Origin: Nocardia carnea | Lineage (GTDB): Bacteria; Actinomycetota; Actinomycetes; Mycobacteriales; Mycobacteriaceae | Direction: 5' to 3' | Length of the DNA stretch: 43,581 nucleotides | NCBI RefSeq assembly: GCF_029868325.1 | Contig: NZ_JARWNW010000161.1 | Location: forward strand, 1 to 43,581 | Part shown: positions 30,889 to 39,261 of the stretch, piece by piece | Numbering within the stretch: position 1 is the first letter of the stretch | How the letters are laid out: every line of letters begins with the position of its first letter | Translations under genes and position numbers: made by a program | Notes under the pieces: generated by a model | Told to the model about the DNA's origin: nothing | The model's database searches: none | The model's input: only the letters and a program-made list of their open reading frames with translations

Positions 30889-31691
30889 CGGCCCCCCGGC
30901 GTGGACGGGTCACCCAGCACCGGGTGGCGCAGACGGTGGCGGACGAGCTGCGTACGCGCATCCTCAACGGCACCGACGATTACCGGCTGCCCACCCAGGA
31001 TCAGCTGGTGCAGGAATTCGGTGTCTCCTATCCCTCGATCCGCGAGGCGATCCGCATTCTCGAAACCGAAGGCCTGGTCACCGTGCGCCGCGGCAATGTC
31101 GGCGGCGCCGAGGTGCACCGGCCCGACGAGACGTCGGCGGCCTACCACCTCGGTCTCGCTCTGCAGGGCGGCCGGGTGACGTTGCGTGATCTGGCGTCCG
31201 GGCTGCAGATGCTGGAGCCGATGTGCGCGGCCGAATGCGCCCGCCGGGACGACCGCCTCGAGGTGGTGGTGCCGGTGCTCACCGAGAACATCGAGAAATC
31301 GAAGGATCTGGTGGACGACGGGGTCGCCTTCACGCAGACCGCGCGCGAATTCCACGATCTGGTGGTCTCGTTCACGCCGAACGCGACCGTCCGCTATGTG
31401 GTGAGCAGCCTGGTGGCGCTGTGGTCGGCGCAGGAGGAGGCGTGGGCCGAGGCGCTCACCGGGCGCGGCGAGTATCCGTCGCGGGAGCAGGCGCGGGCCG
31501 CGGTGCGCACCCATCAGAAGATTGTCGACGATATCGCCTCCGGGCAGGCCTCGGCGGCCGAGCATATGGCGTGCGCGCATCTCGCGGCGACGCAGGCGCT
31601 ACTGCTGGACCGGTTCGACGACGGCATCGTGAACGCATCCTCGACGATGGCACAGCAGGCGATCCGCGGCGCCCAGAGCCTGCGCCGCTGA
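30885..31691 (+). CDS. GntR-family regulator, FadR/FCD subfamily
   Basis: The protein has 268 residues. The winged HTH spans about 12-80 (VADELRTRILNG, then YRLPTQDQLVQEFGVSYPSI and REAIRILETEGLVTVRRGN). An FCD ligand domain (about 95-240) follows. Candidate metal or ligand His residues are in TAREFHDLVVS (H near 160), VRTHQKIVDDI and AAEHMACAHL, the usual D-H-H-H pattern of metal-containing FCD domains; carboxylic acids are common ligands. The GTG at 30885 overlaps an upstream mini-ORF. It converges on the nine-gene operon with one base between the stops, and its promoter shares a TATTGCAATC element with the operon's promoter, so it is the likely local regulator. Confidence 0.88.
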   Translation: MTAPRRGRVTQHRVAQTVADELRTRILNGTDDYRLPTQDQLVQEFGVSYPSIREAIRILETEGLVTVRRGNVGGAEVHRPDETSAAYHLGLALQGGRVTLRDLASGLQMLEPMCAAECARRDDRLEVVVPVLTENIEKSKDLVDDGVAFTQTAREFHDLVVSFTPNATVRYVVSSLVALWSAQEEAWAEALTGRGEYPSREQARAAVRTHQKIVDDIASGQASAAEHMACAHLAATQALLLDRFDDGIVNASSTMAQQAIRGAQSLRR

Positions 31692-31692
31692 C

Positions 31693-32589
31693 CTACAGCC
31701 GGGCCGCGCTCGGAATATCGGTGACGGGTCCTCGTTCGAACGCGCGGATCATCGCGTCCTGGGTGAACGAGGCGATCAACCGGCCGCTGCCGGTGCTGAT
31801 CTGGCCACGGATATGCGCGGAACCGGCCCCTACGAAGGTGGCCTCGTGGTGGTAGCGCAGCCAGCCGTCCCACTTCACGGGGTCGTGGAAGGTCACCGCG
31901 ATTCCCATCGGTGCCGTCGACAGGGTGTGGTGGGCCTGTGCGGTGCCGAGTCCGGGATGTGGGCGCAGGGCCGTGGAGATCCCGAGATGTCCGGTGAAAT
32001 GCGCGAGTACGGCACGGTGCAGGTCGTCGCGGACGGGGATCTCGTCGTAGCGCAGCCAGGCGTCCACCACCGGCGGGCCGATGTCGTCGGGGTCGTTGAT
32101 ATCGGCGCAACCGACGATTCGGACCTCACGTCCGGGCAGCGGCAGGCTCTCGGCCGGTAGGGCTTCGTCCGGACCGGGCACGGGGGCTCCTGCCGGTTCG
32201 TCGCGGCGGACGAGATCGGGTTGCGGCGTGTCCAGCAGCACCGTGCAACTCGTGCGGACCTTCGATTCCTGCCGGGCGGTGACGGTGGCGCTCGCGAAAC
32301 TACGACCGGCCCTGATCGGGGTGACGGTGAATTCCAGCGGAATATCGGGATCGGCGGCGGAGACGAACAGTGCGTGCGCGTTGCGCACGGTGCGGCCGGG
32401 CAGGGCCTTGGTGGCCGCGACGATGCTCTGCCCGAGGATCTGGCTACCGTCGACCACTCGCCGCGTTCCGCCGTCGCTGTCACCGAGATAGCGCGCCGGA
32501 ACCTCCGGGTCGGGCCGGAGGTCGAAGATCTCCAGCATCCGTGCCATCGACGATGCGGGGAGGCCGCCCGGCGGTTGCGTGGCGTTCAC
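31693..32589 (-). CDS. Acyl-CoA thioesterase (TesB-like, double hotdog)
   Basis: The protein has 298 residues. Hotdog-fold landmarks are RVVDGSQILGQSIVAATKA, FTVTPIRAGRSFASATVTA (first hotdog), and then LSTAPMGIAVTFHDPV, HHEATFVGAGSAHIRGQIST and GRLIASFTQDAMIR. The last follow the acyl-CoA thioesterase II pattern, where Asp/Thr/Gln residues in H.P.....W, GQI.T..G and Q(D/E) act in catalysis. It hydrolyses an acyl-CoA to the acid and CoA. The GTG start at 32589 overlaps the DUF427 stop as GTGA. It is the last gene of the operon, facing the regulator gene tail to tail. Confidence 0.85.
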   Translation of the reverse strand: MNATQPPGGLPASSMARMLEIFDLRPDPEVPARYLGDSDGGTRRVVDGSQILGQSIVAATKALPGRTVRNAHALFVSAADPDIPLEFTVTPIRAGRSFASATVTARQESKVRTSCTVLLDTPQPDLVRRDEPAGAPVPGPDEALPAESLPLPGREVRIVGCADINDPDDIGPPVVDAWLRYDEIPVRDDLHRAVLAHFTGHLGISTALRPHPGLGTAQAHHTLSTAPMGIAVTFHDPVKWDGWLRYHHEATFVGAGSAHIRGQISTGSGRLIASFTQDAMIRAFERGPVTDIPSAARL

Positions 32590-32987
32590 GACCGCACCCC
32601 CGTGTACCGGCCGGCACCGATCGTCACCTGCACCACGGACTGGTCGAACGCGATATAGCCGGCCAATCGCGCCACCTGCGGGTGCGGTTGCGGGTAACAC
32701 CATGCGATCCAGGGACGGTCGCTGCCCGGCACGGTCCAGTACGACGCCTCACCCTTGAAGGGGCATACGGTATGCAATTCGATCGATTCGAGAAGATCCG
32801 AATTCACCGCTTGCGGCGGGAAATACACCACCAGGCCGTGATCCTGTTCGTCCACCAGCAGGCATTCACCGCTCACGGCCAGTTGCTGCCCGTCGAGAGT
32901 TGCGGTCATCCTATTGGTGCGGGCCAGCAGTTCGACCCGGTAGTCGGGGCGGTGCCGATACCCGGAAGGTGCGGCTTCTTCGCTCAT
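32586..32987 (-). CDS. DUF427 protein
   Basis: The protein has 133 residues of the DUF427 (PF04248) fold, a compact beta-rich domain. Landmarks are GYRHRPDYRVELLARTNRMT, GECLLVDEQDHGLVVYFPP and TVCPFKGEASYWTV (family motif CP.KG.A.Y), then IAWCYPQPHPQVARLAGYIA. No enzymatic role is established for the family. Among two adjacent ATG codons, 32987 sits better behind CGGAGCA. Its stop overlaps the thioesterase start. It is separated from the aldehyde dehydrogenase by 268 bp that include a nested hairpin, so it may be expressed less, or from its own promoter. Confidence 0.82.
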   Translation of the reverse strand: MSEEAAPSGYRHRPDYRVELLARTNRMTATLDGQQLAVSGECLLVDEQDHGLVVYFPPQAVNSDLLESIELHTVCPFKGEASYWTVPGSDRPWIAWCYPQPHPQVARLAGYIAFDQSVVQVTIGAGRYTGVRS

Positions 32988-33203
32988 CATTGCTCCGAAT
33001 CTCGATCGCACGGGTCCTCGCCACATGGTCGGCGATTCCGATTTCTCTGTTGCACAGGCAGGTAGGTGCGAGATCCGGTTCGGGCCGGACCCCGCACGAC
33101 CGCATCGTCATGGCCGGCATCACGTCCGCACCCACCCCACCGGTCGGAGATCGGCGTCCTGCGATCGGTTCCGATCCGGCTACCGTCGACCGTGCCATAC
33201 GGC

Positions 33204-33256
33204 GCGTTCGGTCATGGTCAGCCCCTGCCACAGCTGACCGAGGCAATACCGAACGC
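33204..33256 (-). terminator. Nested hairpin after the aldehyde-dehydrogenase gene
   Basis: Two perfect inverted repeats are nested: GCGTTCGGT (33204-33212) pairs with 33248-33256, and GGTCAGC (33216-33222) with 33233-33239, around a 10-base loop. The outer arm touches the stop codon. It is placed to terminate or attenuate transcription between the upstream seven genes and the DUF427-thioesterase pair. Confidence 0.55.
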
Positions 33257-34692
33257 TAAGCGCCGGCCGCTTCGGGTGCGTAACCGAGAATGCCTTTGAC
33301 TTCGAGGTATTCTTCAAAACCGGCTTCACCCCATTCGCGGCCGTTACCGCTCTTCTTGTAACCGCCGAACGGAGCCGCGAAATCGAAACCGCCGTTGATC
33401 CCGATCGAGCCCGCACGCAGGCGCCGGGCGACAGCGCGAGCCTGATCCAGGTCACGGCCGGCGACGAACCCGGCGAGACCGTACTCGGTATCGTTGGCGA
33501 TGGCTACGGCATCGTCGATATCGCCGTAGCCGATGATCACCAGCACGGGCCCGAAGATCTCTTCGCGGGCGATGCTCATATCGTTGGTGACATCGGCGAA
33601 TACGGTGGGTTTGACGTAGTAGCCCTTCTCCAGTCCGTCCGGTCGCCCGGGACCGCCGGCGACGAGAGTGGCGCCCTCGTCGATCCCCTTCTGGATGAGG
33701 GATTGGATCTTCTCGAACTGCGAGGCGGCGACCACGGGACCGACAGCGACGTCGCCGGTGGGGTCGCCGACGGTGATTCCCTCGGCAGCGGCACGGGCGG
33801 CCTCGATCGCCTCCGCCATCCGGGCGGTGGGGACCAGCATGCGCGCGGGCGCACTGCAGGTCTGCCCCGAGTTTCCCATCATATTCCCTACACCTGCACC
33901 GACATTGGTGGCGAAATCCGCGTCGTCGAGGACGATATTGGGACCTTTACCACCCAATTCCTGCGTCACTCGTTTCACGGTGGGTGCGGCATTGCGGGCG
34001 ATTTCGACGCCGGCGCGGGTGGACCCGGTGAACGAGATCATATCGACCTCGGGATGCGAGGACAGCGGGACGCCGACGCCCGGGCCGTCGCCCTGCACCA
34101 GGTTGAACACACCGGCGGGCACGCCGGCGGCGGCAAGGATCTCGGTGAAGATCTGCCCCGTGAACGGTGAGCGTTCCGACGGTTTCAGCACCATCGTGCA
34201 ACCGGTGGCCAGTGCGGGGAAAACCTTCACCGCGATCTGGTTCATCGGCCAGTTCCACGGGGTGATCAGCCCGCAGACCCCGATCGGTTCCTTCACGATC
34301 AACGTCGCGCCGCGCTGTTCTTCGAACCGATAGTTCTGCAGCACTTCGATCGCCTGCTGCAGATGCCCCGCCGCCAGATCCACCTGGAATCCGTTCGCCA
34401 GTCCGGCCGGTGCGCCCATCTCCTCGGTGAGTGCCGCGGCCAGATCGGTGGTGCGTTTCTGATACTCGGCACCGATGGCACGGAACAGGTCCAGCCGTTC
34501 GGCGACCGTACTCGCGGCCCAGGCCGGGAATGCCGCGCGTGCCGCGGTGGCGGCCGCGTCGACATCCGCGGCCGATCCGGCCGCGACCTTACCGGTCACC
34601 TCCTCGGTGGCGGGGTTCACCACGTCGAAGGTCTGGTTTCCGGCCGGCTCGACCCAGTGCCCACCGATATAGAACTTCAGGTATTCGCGCAT
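33256..34692 (-). CDS. NAD(P)+-dependent aldehyde dehydrogenase
   Basis: The protein has 478 residues, full length for the ALDH superfamily. Motifs: oxyanion-hole Asn in TPWNWPMNQ (N147), VLKPSERSPF, glycine motif FTGSTRAG (residues 221-228), catalytic Glu245 in QELGGKGPNIV and nucleophile Cys279 in NSGQTCSAP. The C-terminal FAAPFGGYKKSGNGREWGE is typical. It oxidises an aldehyde to a carboxylic acid, probably the product of the ThDP enzyme encoded just before. The ATG at 34692 shares one base with the upstream TGA (TGATG), so translation is coupled. A possible GTG one codon earlier is less likely. The aldehyde substrate is unknown. Confidence 0.93.
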   Translation of the reverse strand: MREYLKFYIGGHWVEPAGNQTFDVVNPATEEVTGKVAAGSAADVDAAATAARAAFPAWAASTVAERLDLFRAIGAEYQKRTTDLAAALTEEMGAPAGLANGFQVDLAAGHLQQAIEVLQNYRFEEQRGATLIVKEPIGVCGLITPWNWPMNQIAVKVFPALATGCTMVLKPSERSPFTGQIFTEILAAAGVPAGVFNLVQGDGPGVGVPLSSHPEVDMISFTGSTRAGVEIARNAAPTVKRVTQELGGKGPNIVLDDADFATNVGAGVGNMMGNSGQTCSAPARMLVPTARMAEAIEAARAAAEGITVGDPTGDVAVGPVVAASQFEKIQSLIQKGIDEGATLVAGGPGRPDGLEKGYYVKPTVFADVTNDMSIAREEIFGPVLVIIGYGDIDDAVAIANDTEYGLAGFVAGRDLDQARAVARRLRAGSIGINGGFDFAAPFGGYKKSGNGREWGEAGFEEYLEVKGILGYAPEAAGA

Positions 34693-36398
34693 CACTGCAT
34701 CCCTTCCGCGTACCAGGTGCGGAACTCGTCGTAGCTGGGCATTTCCTCGGAATTCGCCTTCGGGTCCACCGCCACATGGATGACGCCCGGTTTCCCGCTG
34801 GCGAAAGCGCGTTTGATGGCGGGCGCGATCTCGGCGTCGGTTTCGACGTATTCGCCGTAGCAGCCGAAACCCTCGGCGACCTTGTCGAGCCGGGTCTCTT
34901 TACTCCAGTGCACCGCGGTTTCCCGGGAGCCCTGACCGAATGTGCGTTTGTAGACGCCGACCTCGAGACCCCACGCGTAGTCGACCGCGACAACGGTGAC
35001 GAGCGGAAGATTCAGCCGGGCGGCGGTTTCCAGTTCGGCGATCTGGAATTGGAACGAGGAATCGCCGGTGATCAGCAGGACCGGCCGTTTACCGCCGTCG
35101 GCGACCGAGGCGCCCACCGCGTACGGCAGGCCGGTGCCGAGGTGCCCGAAATTCTGGTTCCAGACCACATCGTGTGGTTTGCACTGCGTGTAGGTCCAGC
35201 CGAAGATCGTGGTGGCGCCGCCGTCGCGGACCAGGATCCCGTCGGCGGGGAAATCCTTGGTGGCCTCCACAACCAGCCGGGCGGGATGTACCGGCGACAT
35301 ACCGGACGGCGCGGATTCGGCGAGTTCGGCCAGCCGGGTGGCGTCCTGTTCGATCCAGCGGGCCAGTTCCGGGGTGGCGGTGCGCGGAGTGTTCTTCAGG
35401 GCGGCGGAGAGCTGGGGGACGACGGCCCGCAGATCACCGACCAGTGGTACGTCGATGGGGCGGTTGACCCCGATGGCGGTGGGGTCCTGTTCGATCAGCA
35501 CCCATTTCCGGATGGCTTCGTTCTGCAGCCAGTGCCGGCCCCGGCCGTAGTGCACCGGTTCGCCGAGTTCGGTGCCGATGGCCAGGCACAGATCGGATGT
35601 CACCACGGCCTCCACCGCGGACGGCGAGAAACCGTACGGGAAGGTGCGGTCTTCCAGGCCTTCGATGAAGGAGGTGCCGCCCGATGTCTGCACGACCGGG
35701 CAGGCCATGAGATCGGCGAGTTCTTTCACCGCGGCGCCGGCCCGGGAGGTGTGTACCCCGTGCCCGGCCAGCAGAACCGGCTGCTTCGCCTGACGGATGA
35801 GCTCGGCGGCCTCGTCGATCTTGTCCTGACCGGCCGTCTGGCCGACCAGGCGGTAGCGGTGCGGCGGCAGCGGCGCCGGAACGTCGAGCTCCTCCTGGAT
35901 GACATGCGACGGGTATTCTATGTACACCGGGCCGGGCACCCCGGTCAGCGCCTTGCGCAGGCCTTCGCGGATGATCTCGTCGGTCTGGTCCGCGTACTCG
36001 ATACTCGCCGCATACTTCACCGACGGTTCCAGCAGACCGGACTGTTTCACGAACTGGATCCGGCCGCGGCGCACCCGCTGTTCGGTGATCCGCGCGCGCT
36101 GCCCGCCCAGGAAGATCACCGGCGAATTCTCCACTTTGGCGCACATCATCGCACCGGCCATATTCGCCATACCGGGCCCGAGGGTACCAATACACACGGC
36201 GGCCTTACCGGTCATCCGGGAGACGGCCTCGGCCATGAACCCGGCCGATTCCTCATGGTGCGGGGACACCACATTCCAGCCACGTTCATCGGCCAGATGG
36301 AAAAGGTGCACGAAATTCGGGTCGGGGATTCCGAAAATCGTATTGATACCTTCGGCCTCGAAGAGGTCCAGAATTCGTTCGTAAACCTTGACCGCCAT
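34692..36398 (-). CDS. Thiamine-diphosphate-dependent enzyme (acetolactate synthase / 2-hydroxyacyl-CoA lyase-like)
   Basis: The protein has 568 residues with PYR, central and PP domains. The PYR domain holds the activating Glu49 in PHHEESAGFMAEA. The PP domain's ThDP motif runs from GDSSFQFQIAELETAARLNL into VVAVDYAWG; the usual GDG...NN reads GDS...VD, so the last metal ligand is probably Asp instead of Asn. Family members cleave or make C-C bonds next to a carbonyl, giving aldehydes or acyloins. Encoded directly before an aldehyde dehydrogenase, it likely releases the aldehyde that enzyme oxidises. The ATG at 36398 follows GGGAGG; the gap to the upstream gene is two bases. Which decarboxylase or lyase it is cannot be told by sight. 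Confidence 0.88.
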   Translation of the reverse strand: MAVKVYERILDLFEAEGINTIFGIPDPNFVHLFHLADERGWNVVSPHHEESAGFMAEAVSRMTGKAAVCIGTLGPGMANMAGAMMCAKVENSPVIFLGGQRARITEQRVRRGRIQFVKQSGLLEPSVKYAASIEYADQTDEIIREGLRKALTGVPGPVYIEYPSHVIQEELDVPAPLPPHRYRLVGQTAGQDKIDEAAELIRQAKQPVLLAGHGVHTSRAGAAVKELADLMACPVVQTSGGTSFIEGLEDRTFPYGFSPSAVEAVVTSDLCLAIGTELGEPVHYGRGRHWLQNEAIRKWVLIEQDPTAIGVNRPIDVPLVGDLRAVVPQLSAALKNTPRTATPELARWIEQDATRLAELAESAPSGMSPVHPARLVVEATKDFPADGILVRDGGATTIFGWTYTQCKPHDVVWNQNFGHLGTGLPYAVGASVADGGKRPVLLITGDSSFQFQIAELETAARLNLPLVTVVAVDYAWGLEVGVYKRTFGQGSRETAVHWSKETRLDKVAEGFGCYGEYVETDAEIAPAIKRAFASGKPGVIHVAVDPKANSEEMPSYDEFRTWYAEGMQ

Positions 36399-36400
36399 AT

Positions 36401-37402
36401 TCACTGTCCTCCCATGGCCATGGCGAAACTCCGGCCGATATGGTCGCTGTGCGCCGACGGCACCACCGGCAGCAACCACGAATCGGCGGTATCGCGTATA
36501 TCGTCGATCTGTTCGCCGACGTCCTCGATCGACCACTGCGGCCGGTAGACGCCGGGGGTTTCCGCTATATAAGCCCGTGCCACCCGCCCTGCCAGTGCGA
36601 CCAGCATCTCGCCGCTGACCGTGCAGGATTCGTGGGCCAGCCAGCCCACGGCGGGCGCGACCAGCTCGGGTTCCATCGGCGGATAATTCGAGGTATCCAG
36701 GCCGTCGGCCAGCCGGGTCACCGCTGCGGGCACGATCACATTGGATTTCACCCCGTGCTCGGCGCCCTCGAGCGCGACCACATTCGACAACCCGATCACG
36801 CCGGCCTTGGCGACAGCGTAATTCGCGACATTCTGGTTGCCGTACAGTCCGCCGATCGAGGACGTCAGGACCACCCGGCCGTAGCCGGCGTCGCGCATCA
36901 CCGGGAAGGCCGCGCGCACCACGTGGAAAGCGCCCCGCAGATGCACGTCGAGAACGGAATCGAAATCCTCGTAACTCATCTCGGTCAACGGTGCATAACG
37001 AACGTTACCGGCGTTGTGGATGACGATATCGACGCGACCATAGGTATCGAGGGCCGTATCGATGATCGCGCGGCCACCCTCCGGGCTCGCCACAGAATCC
37101 GCATTCGAGACCGCTTCCCCACCGGCAGCGCGGATCTCGGCGGCCACACCGCCGGCTACCCCCGCATCTATATCACCGCCCGGGATACCGCCGCCGATAT
37201 CATTGACCACGACTTTCGCACCACGCGCGCCGAGCAGCAAAGCGTAGGCCCGCCCCAGCCCGCGACCGGCACCGGTCACGACGGCCACCCGGCCGTCGAA
37301 CCGCTTTTCCGAGCCCGCCCCGCTCATGCTTTGCCCGTCACGAATGAGCGAGGGCCCTGCGTGGTCACGCTCCGCTACCGCCTCCGGGCCTGATTCGCTC
37401 AT
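36401..37402 (-). CDS. Short-chain dehydrogenase/reductase, MFE-2-like
   Basis: The protein has 333 residues. Cofactor motif GAGRGLGRA (in VAVVTGAGRGLGRAYALL), NNAG equivalent in IHNAGNVRYA, catalytic Ser in VLTSSIGGLYGNQNVANYAV and YAVAK with Tyr and Lys. The AKVVVNDIGGG strand and an extended C-terminus resemble the (3R)-hydroxyacyl-CoA dehydrogenase part of peroxisomal multifunctional enzyme 2 and steroid dehydrogenases. It oxidises a secondary alcohol, perhaps as a CoA ester. The ATG at 37402 overlaps the monooxygenase stop (ATGA) and gives a 34-residue extension before the fold; a second ATG at 37327 is possible. NAD is the likely cofactor (D in VVVND). Confidence 0.9.
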   Translation of the reverse strand: MSESGPEAVAERDHAGPSLIRDGQSMSGAGSEKRFDGRVAVVTGAGRGLGRAYALLLGARGAKVVVNDIGGGIPGGDIDAGVAGGVAAEIRAAGGEAVSNADSVASPEGGRAIIDTALDTYGRVDIVIHNAGNVRYAPLTEMSYEDFDSVLDVHLRGAFHVVRAAFPVMRDAGYGRVVLTSSIGGLYGNQNVANYAVAKAGVIGLSNVVALEGAEHGVKSNVIVPAAVTRLADGLDTSNYPPMEPELVAPAVGWLAHESCTVSGEMLVALAGRVARAYIAETPGVYRPQWSIEDVGEQIDDIRDTADSWLLPVVPSAHSDHIGRSFAMAMGGQ

Positions 37403-39222
37403 TCGCCCAGTACCAGACCCTCGAGGCGGCCGTTACCCCGCCATTCCTGCAGCAGCTCCTCCAGGGCGTAGAAACCCGGCCAGTACGGCTCTCCGAGATG
37501 GGACCGGATGTTCTGCTCGCCTTCGTTGTTGTAGTAACCCGGCGTGCACTCACGCTGGAAATTACTGTTGTCGACGGCGGTTTCCTTGATGGTGGCACAC
37601 CATCCGTCGACGGCCTCCGGAGTCGGTTCCACGACCTTCGCGTCCCGGTTCAGCGCTTCACCGATGATGTAGGCAGCATGGGTGGTCTGCTGATCGAACA
37701 TATCGGTCGTGCTCGCGGTCACGCCGCCCTGCACGAATCCGGTGAAGAAGATATTCGGGAAGCCGTTACTGGTGAGGCCGTGCAGGGTGCGGTAGCCGTT
37801 CGCCCAATGCTCATAGAGCGACAGGCCGTCCCGGCCGGTGAACGGGTGGATACCGTAGCGACGATCCAGATCGGTGGTGATCTCGAATCCGCTGGCGAAG
37901 ATGATGCAATCCACCTCGTGTTCCACCCCGTCGGCCACGATGCCGGTGGCGGTGATCCGCTCGACGCCCTTGGTCTTCGATACGTCGACCAGGGTGACAT
38001 TCGGCCGGTTGTACGTCGGCAGGTATTCGTCGTTGAAACAGGGCCGCTTGCACAGGAATCGGTAATACGGTTTGAGCGCGGCCGCGGTCGCCGGATCTTC
38101 GACGATCTCGTCCACCCGCTGCCGGACCCGTTCCATGGCCCGGTAGTCCTGGATCTCCCGGATCTCCATGAACTTCTCCGGGGTCACCTCGGCCCAGCCG
38201 TTCGTTTCGTCCAGGTAGGCCTGCACATTCCGGCTCACCTCGGTCCAGCCGTCGCACACCAGGTCCGGCTGGCCGGGTGCGAACGCCTCGAACGCGGCAG
38301 TGTGGAAATTGCGGCGCCGCTCCAACTGCCAACCCGGCTGTAGCGATTTCGCCCATTCCGGATCGGTCGGGACGTTTCCGCGTTCGTTGATATAGGACGG
38401 GGTCCGCTGGAAAACGTACAGATGCTCGGCCGCACGGGCGATATGCGGAATGATCTGGATCCCGCTGGCACCGGTCCCGATCACGGCGACCTTCTTGTCC
38501 TCCAGCCCCGTCAGGCCGCCGCGCATATCACCGCCGGTGTAGGCGTAATCCCAGCGGGCCGAATGGAATGTGTGCCCGGTGAAATCGTTGATACCCGGGA
38601 TACCGGGCAGCTTCGGCTTGTTGAACGGGCCCTGCGCCATCACGACGAACCGGGCCAGGATGCGATCGTCGCGATTGGTGCCGATCCGCCAGCGCCGCAG
38701 CGCCTCATCCCATTCCAGCGATTTCGTCATCGTCGAGAAGATCGCCTTCTCGTACAGCCCGAAATGCTTCCCGATCCGCTGGGCGTGCTCGAAGCACTCG
38801 TCACCGTAGGCGTACTTCTGGGTCGGGATGTACCCGGTTTCCTCGAGCAGCGGCAGATAGCAGTATGCGTCGGAATCGCATTGGATACCGGGATAGCGGT
38901 TCCAGTACCAGGCGCCGCCGAAATCGCCGGCCAGTTCGATGATCCGGAAATCCTCGACACCGGCCTGGGTGAGCCGCGCGCCCGCGGTCAAACCGGCCCA
39001 GCCGCCGCCGAGGACCACCACATCGACTTCCTCGGTGATCGGTTCGCGCGGGGTCACCGGGGTATAGGGGTCGCCTTCGAAGACCTCGGCGAACCCGTCC
39101 TCGCTGGCGACGTACTGCTGTTGCCCTTCCGATCGCAGCCGCTTATCGCGTTCGGCCAGATATTTGGCCCGTAACGCGGCATGGTCGATATCGGGGGTCT
39201 GCGTGGGTGCGCAGTTGTTCAT
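37399..39222 (-). CDS. Flavin monooxygenase, Baeyer-Villiger type
   Basis: The protein has 607 residues with two Rossmann motifs: FAD-binding VVLGGGWAGLTAG (about 69-81) and NADPH-binding VIGTGASGIQ (about 248-256). Between them is the Baeyer-Villiger fingerprint FxGxxxHxxxW(P/D) as FTGHTFHSARWD (214-225). An N-terminal extension of about 60 residues and the YWNRYPGIQCDSDAYCY segment place it among type I enzymes such as PAMO or steroid/cyclododecanone monooxygenases. It should insert oxygen next to a ketone, giving an ester or lactone, using NADPH and O2. The ATG at 39222 follows GAGGA. It lies after the Rieske gene by 39 bp. Confidence 0.9.
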   Translation of the reverse strand: MNNCAPTQTPDIDHAALRAKYLAERDKRLRSEGQQQYVASEDGFAEVFEGDPYTPVTPREPITEEVDVVVLGGGWAGLTAGARLTQAGVEDFRIIELAGDFGGAWYWNRYPGIQCDSDAYCYLPLLEETGYIPTQKYAYGDECFEHAQRIGKHFGLYEKAIFSTMTKSLEWDEALRRWRIGTNRDDRILARFVVMAQGPFNKPKLPGIPGINDFTGHTFHSARWDYAYTGGDMRGGLTGLEDKKVAVIGTGASGIQIIPHIARAAEHLYVFQRTPSYINERGNVPTDPEWAKSLQPGWQLERRRNFHTAAFEAFAPGQPDLVCDGWTEVSRNVQAYLDETNGWAEVTPEKFMEIREIQDYRAMERVRQRVDEIVEDPATAAALKPYYRFLCKRPCFNDEYLPTYNRPNVTLVDVSKTKGVERITATGIVADGVEHEVDCIIFASGFEITTDLDRRYGIHPFTGRDGLSLYEHWANGYRTLHGLTSNGFPNIFFTGFVQGGVTASTTDMFDQQTTHAAYIIGEALNRDAKVVEPTPEAVDGWCATIKETAVDNSNFQRECTPGYYNNEGEQNIRSHLGEPYWPGFYALEELLQEWRGNGRLEGLVLGE

Positions 39223-39261
39223 TCGGAATCCTCGGTGGTGGATCGGGCCGGCGGCGCCGGG

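Noticed and set aside
34431..36548. A 705-codon plus-strand open frame opposite the ThDP-enzyme gene
   Set aside because: No recognisable protein features, rich in Arg/Gly/Pro as expected for a shadow, and it covers a well-conserved ThDP enzyme on the other strand.
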